A stretch of 42,219 nt of DNA from Candidatus Margulisbacteria bacterium GWF2_35_9. GTDB lineage: Bacteria > Margulisbacteria > Riflemargulisbacteria > GWF2-35-9. This document shows positions 40,958-42,219 of this stretch, piece by piece. The position numbers were made by a program, and so were the translations under genes. Positions within the stretch are counted from its first letter, which is position 1. Every line of letters begins with the position of its first letter. Where the stretch lies: the NCBI GenBank assembly GCA_001783275.1, contig MFRH01000090.1, forward strand, positions 1 to 42,219. Direction: 5' to 3'. Under the pieces are notes generated by a model. The model was not told the origin of the DNA, ran no database searches, and was given only the letters and a program-made list of their open reading frames with translations.

Positions 40958-42219
40958 TTAACACACATATGGAATTCTAAGCTTTGTTGCAATGGCTTCA
41001 TCAACTGAAACCAACGCATCGCTTCGACCAACGGGTAATGAACTATTTCCGATCGGAGCCATTAATTTTTTTAATTCCATGTCGACCGACAACATATAAT
41101 TGACAATTGATTCTGCTGCTTTATCTACATCCAAACGTTTCACTAGTCTATAATTTTGTGTACAAATACCCGTTGGGCATAATCCAGTATTGCATTGATT
41201 GCAACGACCATTATCATTTCCGATACAACCCAGTAATTGAATAAGAATTTTGCCGACGAATACACCATTAGCTCCTAGACAAATCATTTTAAATGCATCT
41301 GCTGCTAAATCTCCTGTCTGCCCAATTCCGCCACCACCCCATAATGGGATTCGTCCTTGTTTTCCTTGTACTACTGCAGCCATATACGCATCTCGAACTT
41401 TAGATACCACCGGATGTCCAGTATGATCTAAGGATACCTGTTGTGCAGCACCTGTTCCACCTTGAATACCGTCCATAAAAAAACCACCAACAATATGATA
41501 AGGATCTCTAAGTAAATTATTAAATACAGATACAGAAGAAGATGATGCCGCCACTTTAATTGCAACTGGAACTCTAAACTTAAATGCCGCATTAAAGGAT
41601 AAAAACATCTTCTGTACAGATTCTTCAATGCAATATAAGCCTTGATGATTGGGTGGCGACAATAAATCCGACTTTGGTACGCCACGAATTTCCTGAATAT
41701 GACGAGCCACTTTTGCCGCCATTAATAGACCACCATCACCGGGTTTTGCACCCTGACCAATTTTGATTAATATTCCAGCTGGATCTTCTATCATTTCCGG
41801 CATACTTTTAATAATTCGATTCCAGCCAAAATGTCCTGATGCAATTTGTAGAATCATATATTTTAAATATTTTGACTTCATCAGTTTTATGGGCATTCCA
41901 CCTTCACCGGAACACATTCTTATCGGCATATTATGTTTTTCATTCAAATAAGCGGTGGCAATTGCAATCGCTTCCCATGCTCGTGTTGAAAGAGCACCAA
42001 TACTCATGTCTCCAAAAATAATCGGATAAATCCACCGCACTGGGGGAATGGTTCCGCTGATTTTAAGTTCCCCATCTTCAACTTTTAACGGCAACTCATC
42101 TGGGCCTAAAACTCTGCCAAATGGGCTCTGCATATCAAAGGTATGTCTACTTGCATCTAAAGAAGGGTCTGTCATTTGTGAAATACGGCCGACTTTAATT
42201 TTATCTAATGTACGATTTT
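40958..42219 (-). CDS. glutamate synthase FMN/[3Fe-4S] catalytic domain protein (5' end off window)
   Basis: The frame is open past the listed ATG 42175: codons upstream read NRTLDKIKVGRISQ, so the gene extends beyond the window and at least 420 codons are seen. It is the central GltB-type domain that makes two glutamates from 2-oxoglutarate and ammonia at FMN. Motifs: MCSGEGGMPIKLMKSKYLK, IKIGQGAKPGDGGLL, MDGIQGGTGAAQQVSLDHTG, GGGGIGQTGDLAADAFKMI, and the cluster ligands CNQCNTGLCPTGICTQ. The N-terminal glutaminase and the GXGXG domains of full-length GltB are not in this chain; GXGXG is on the next gene. This is the split, archaeal-like arrangement. Confidence 0.93.
   Translation of the reverse strand, partial: NRTLDKIKVGRISQMTDPSLDASRHTFDMQSPFGRVLGPDELPLKVEDGELKISGTIPPVRWIYPIIFGDMSIGALSTRAWEAIAIATAYLNEKHNMPIRMCSGEGGMPIKLMKSKYLKYMILQIASGHFGWNRIIKSMPEMIEDPAGILIKIGQGAKPGDGGLLMAAKVARHIQEIRGVPKSDLLSPPNHQGLYCIEESVQKMFLSFNAAFKFRVPVAIKVAASSSSVSVFNNLLRDPYHIVGGFFMDGIQGGTGAAQQVSLDHTGHPVVSKVRDAYMAAVVQGKQGRIPLWGGGGIGQTGDLAADAFKMICLGANGVFVGKILIQLLGCIGNDNGRCNQCNTGLCPTGICTQNYRLVKRLDVDKAAESIVNYMLSVDMELKKLMAPIGNSSLPVGRSDALVSVDEAIATKLRIPYVC

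Overview
The window is bacterial DNA. It is mostly AT-rich and dominated by genes on the minus strand. The housekeeping part encodes lipid A synthesis (a FabZ-LpxA fusion and LpxB), type IV pilus inner-membrane proteins (a PilM/PilN-like fusion and PilO), an SLH-domain exported protein, a complete F1Fo ATP synthase, aspartokinase, ValS, FolC, a BioF-type enzyme, chorismate synthase, RNase P RNA, two tRNAs and a split glutamate synthase with extra iron-sulfur domains. Together these suggest a diderm, probably anaerobic, low-GC bacterium from a poorly sampled lineage. The FabZ-LpxA fusion and the short epsilon subunit fit a candidate-phylum genome (a Margulisbacteria-like lineage is one guess), but I cannot place it from sequence reading alone.

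Layout. 1-1.15 kb: a clearly GC-richer patch with the 5' part of an acyl-CoA dehydrogenase gene and an ArsR-type regulator; the two upstream regions share a 15-bp box. It ends at a transposase remnant. 1.2-9.99 kb: accessory DNA. It holds a DUF4143 ATPase between two copies of a 30-bp repeat, a recombined AlbA_2/RhuM pseudogene pair, a tightly coupled eight-gene arsenic/thiol-redox operon under an ArsR with a visible operator and promoter, a third repeat copy, a possible small RNA, and a coupled cassette of a 36-aa ORF, a DUF3800 gene and a possible BECR nuclease. 10.1-24.4 kb: tRNA-Pro, a membrane protein with aspartokinase, then one long minus-strand gene run: atpBEFHAGDC, SLH protein, VanZ-like protein, PilM/N, PilO, FabZ-LpxA and LpxB.

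24.5-30.3 kb: a histidine-rich small protein, M18 aminopeptidase, Ppx, then a variable patch of mazEF, a second ppx 3' end, vapBC, an ORF6N protein and a DUF559 endonuclease in a 547-bp inverted-repeat element, itself flanked by 144-bp direct repeats. 30.4-42.2 kb: folC-valS, two small exported proteins around bioF, rnpB, aroC, tRNA-Glu and the glutamate synthase genes, which are separated by a 150-bp element made of four perfect hairpins.

The least-explained items are the 30-bp core repeat with differing inverted flanks, the direct-repeat borders of the arsenic region, the DUF3800 cassette with its 10-1-10 palindrome, and the hairpin elements, one with a DUF559 gene and one without. Several genes have a -10 box so close to the start codon that their mRNAs look leaderless.
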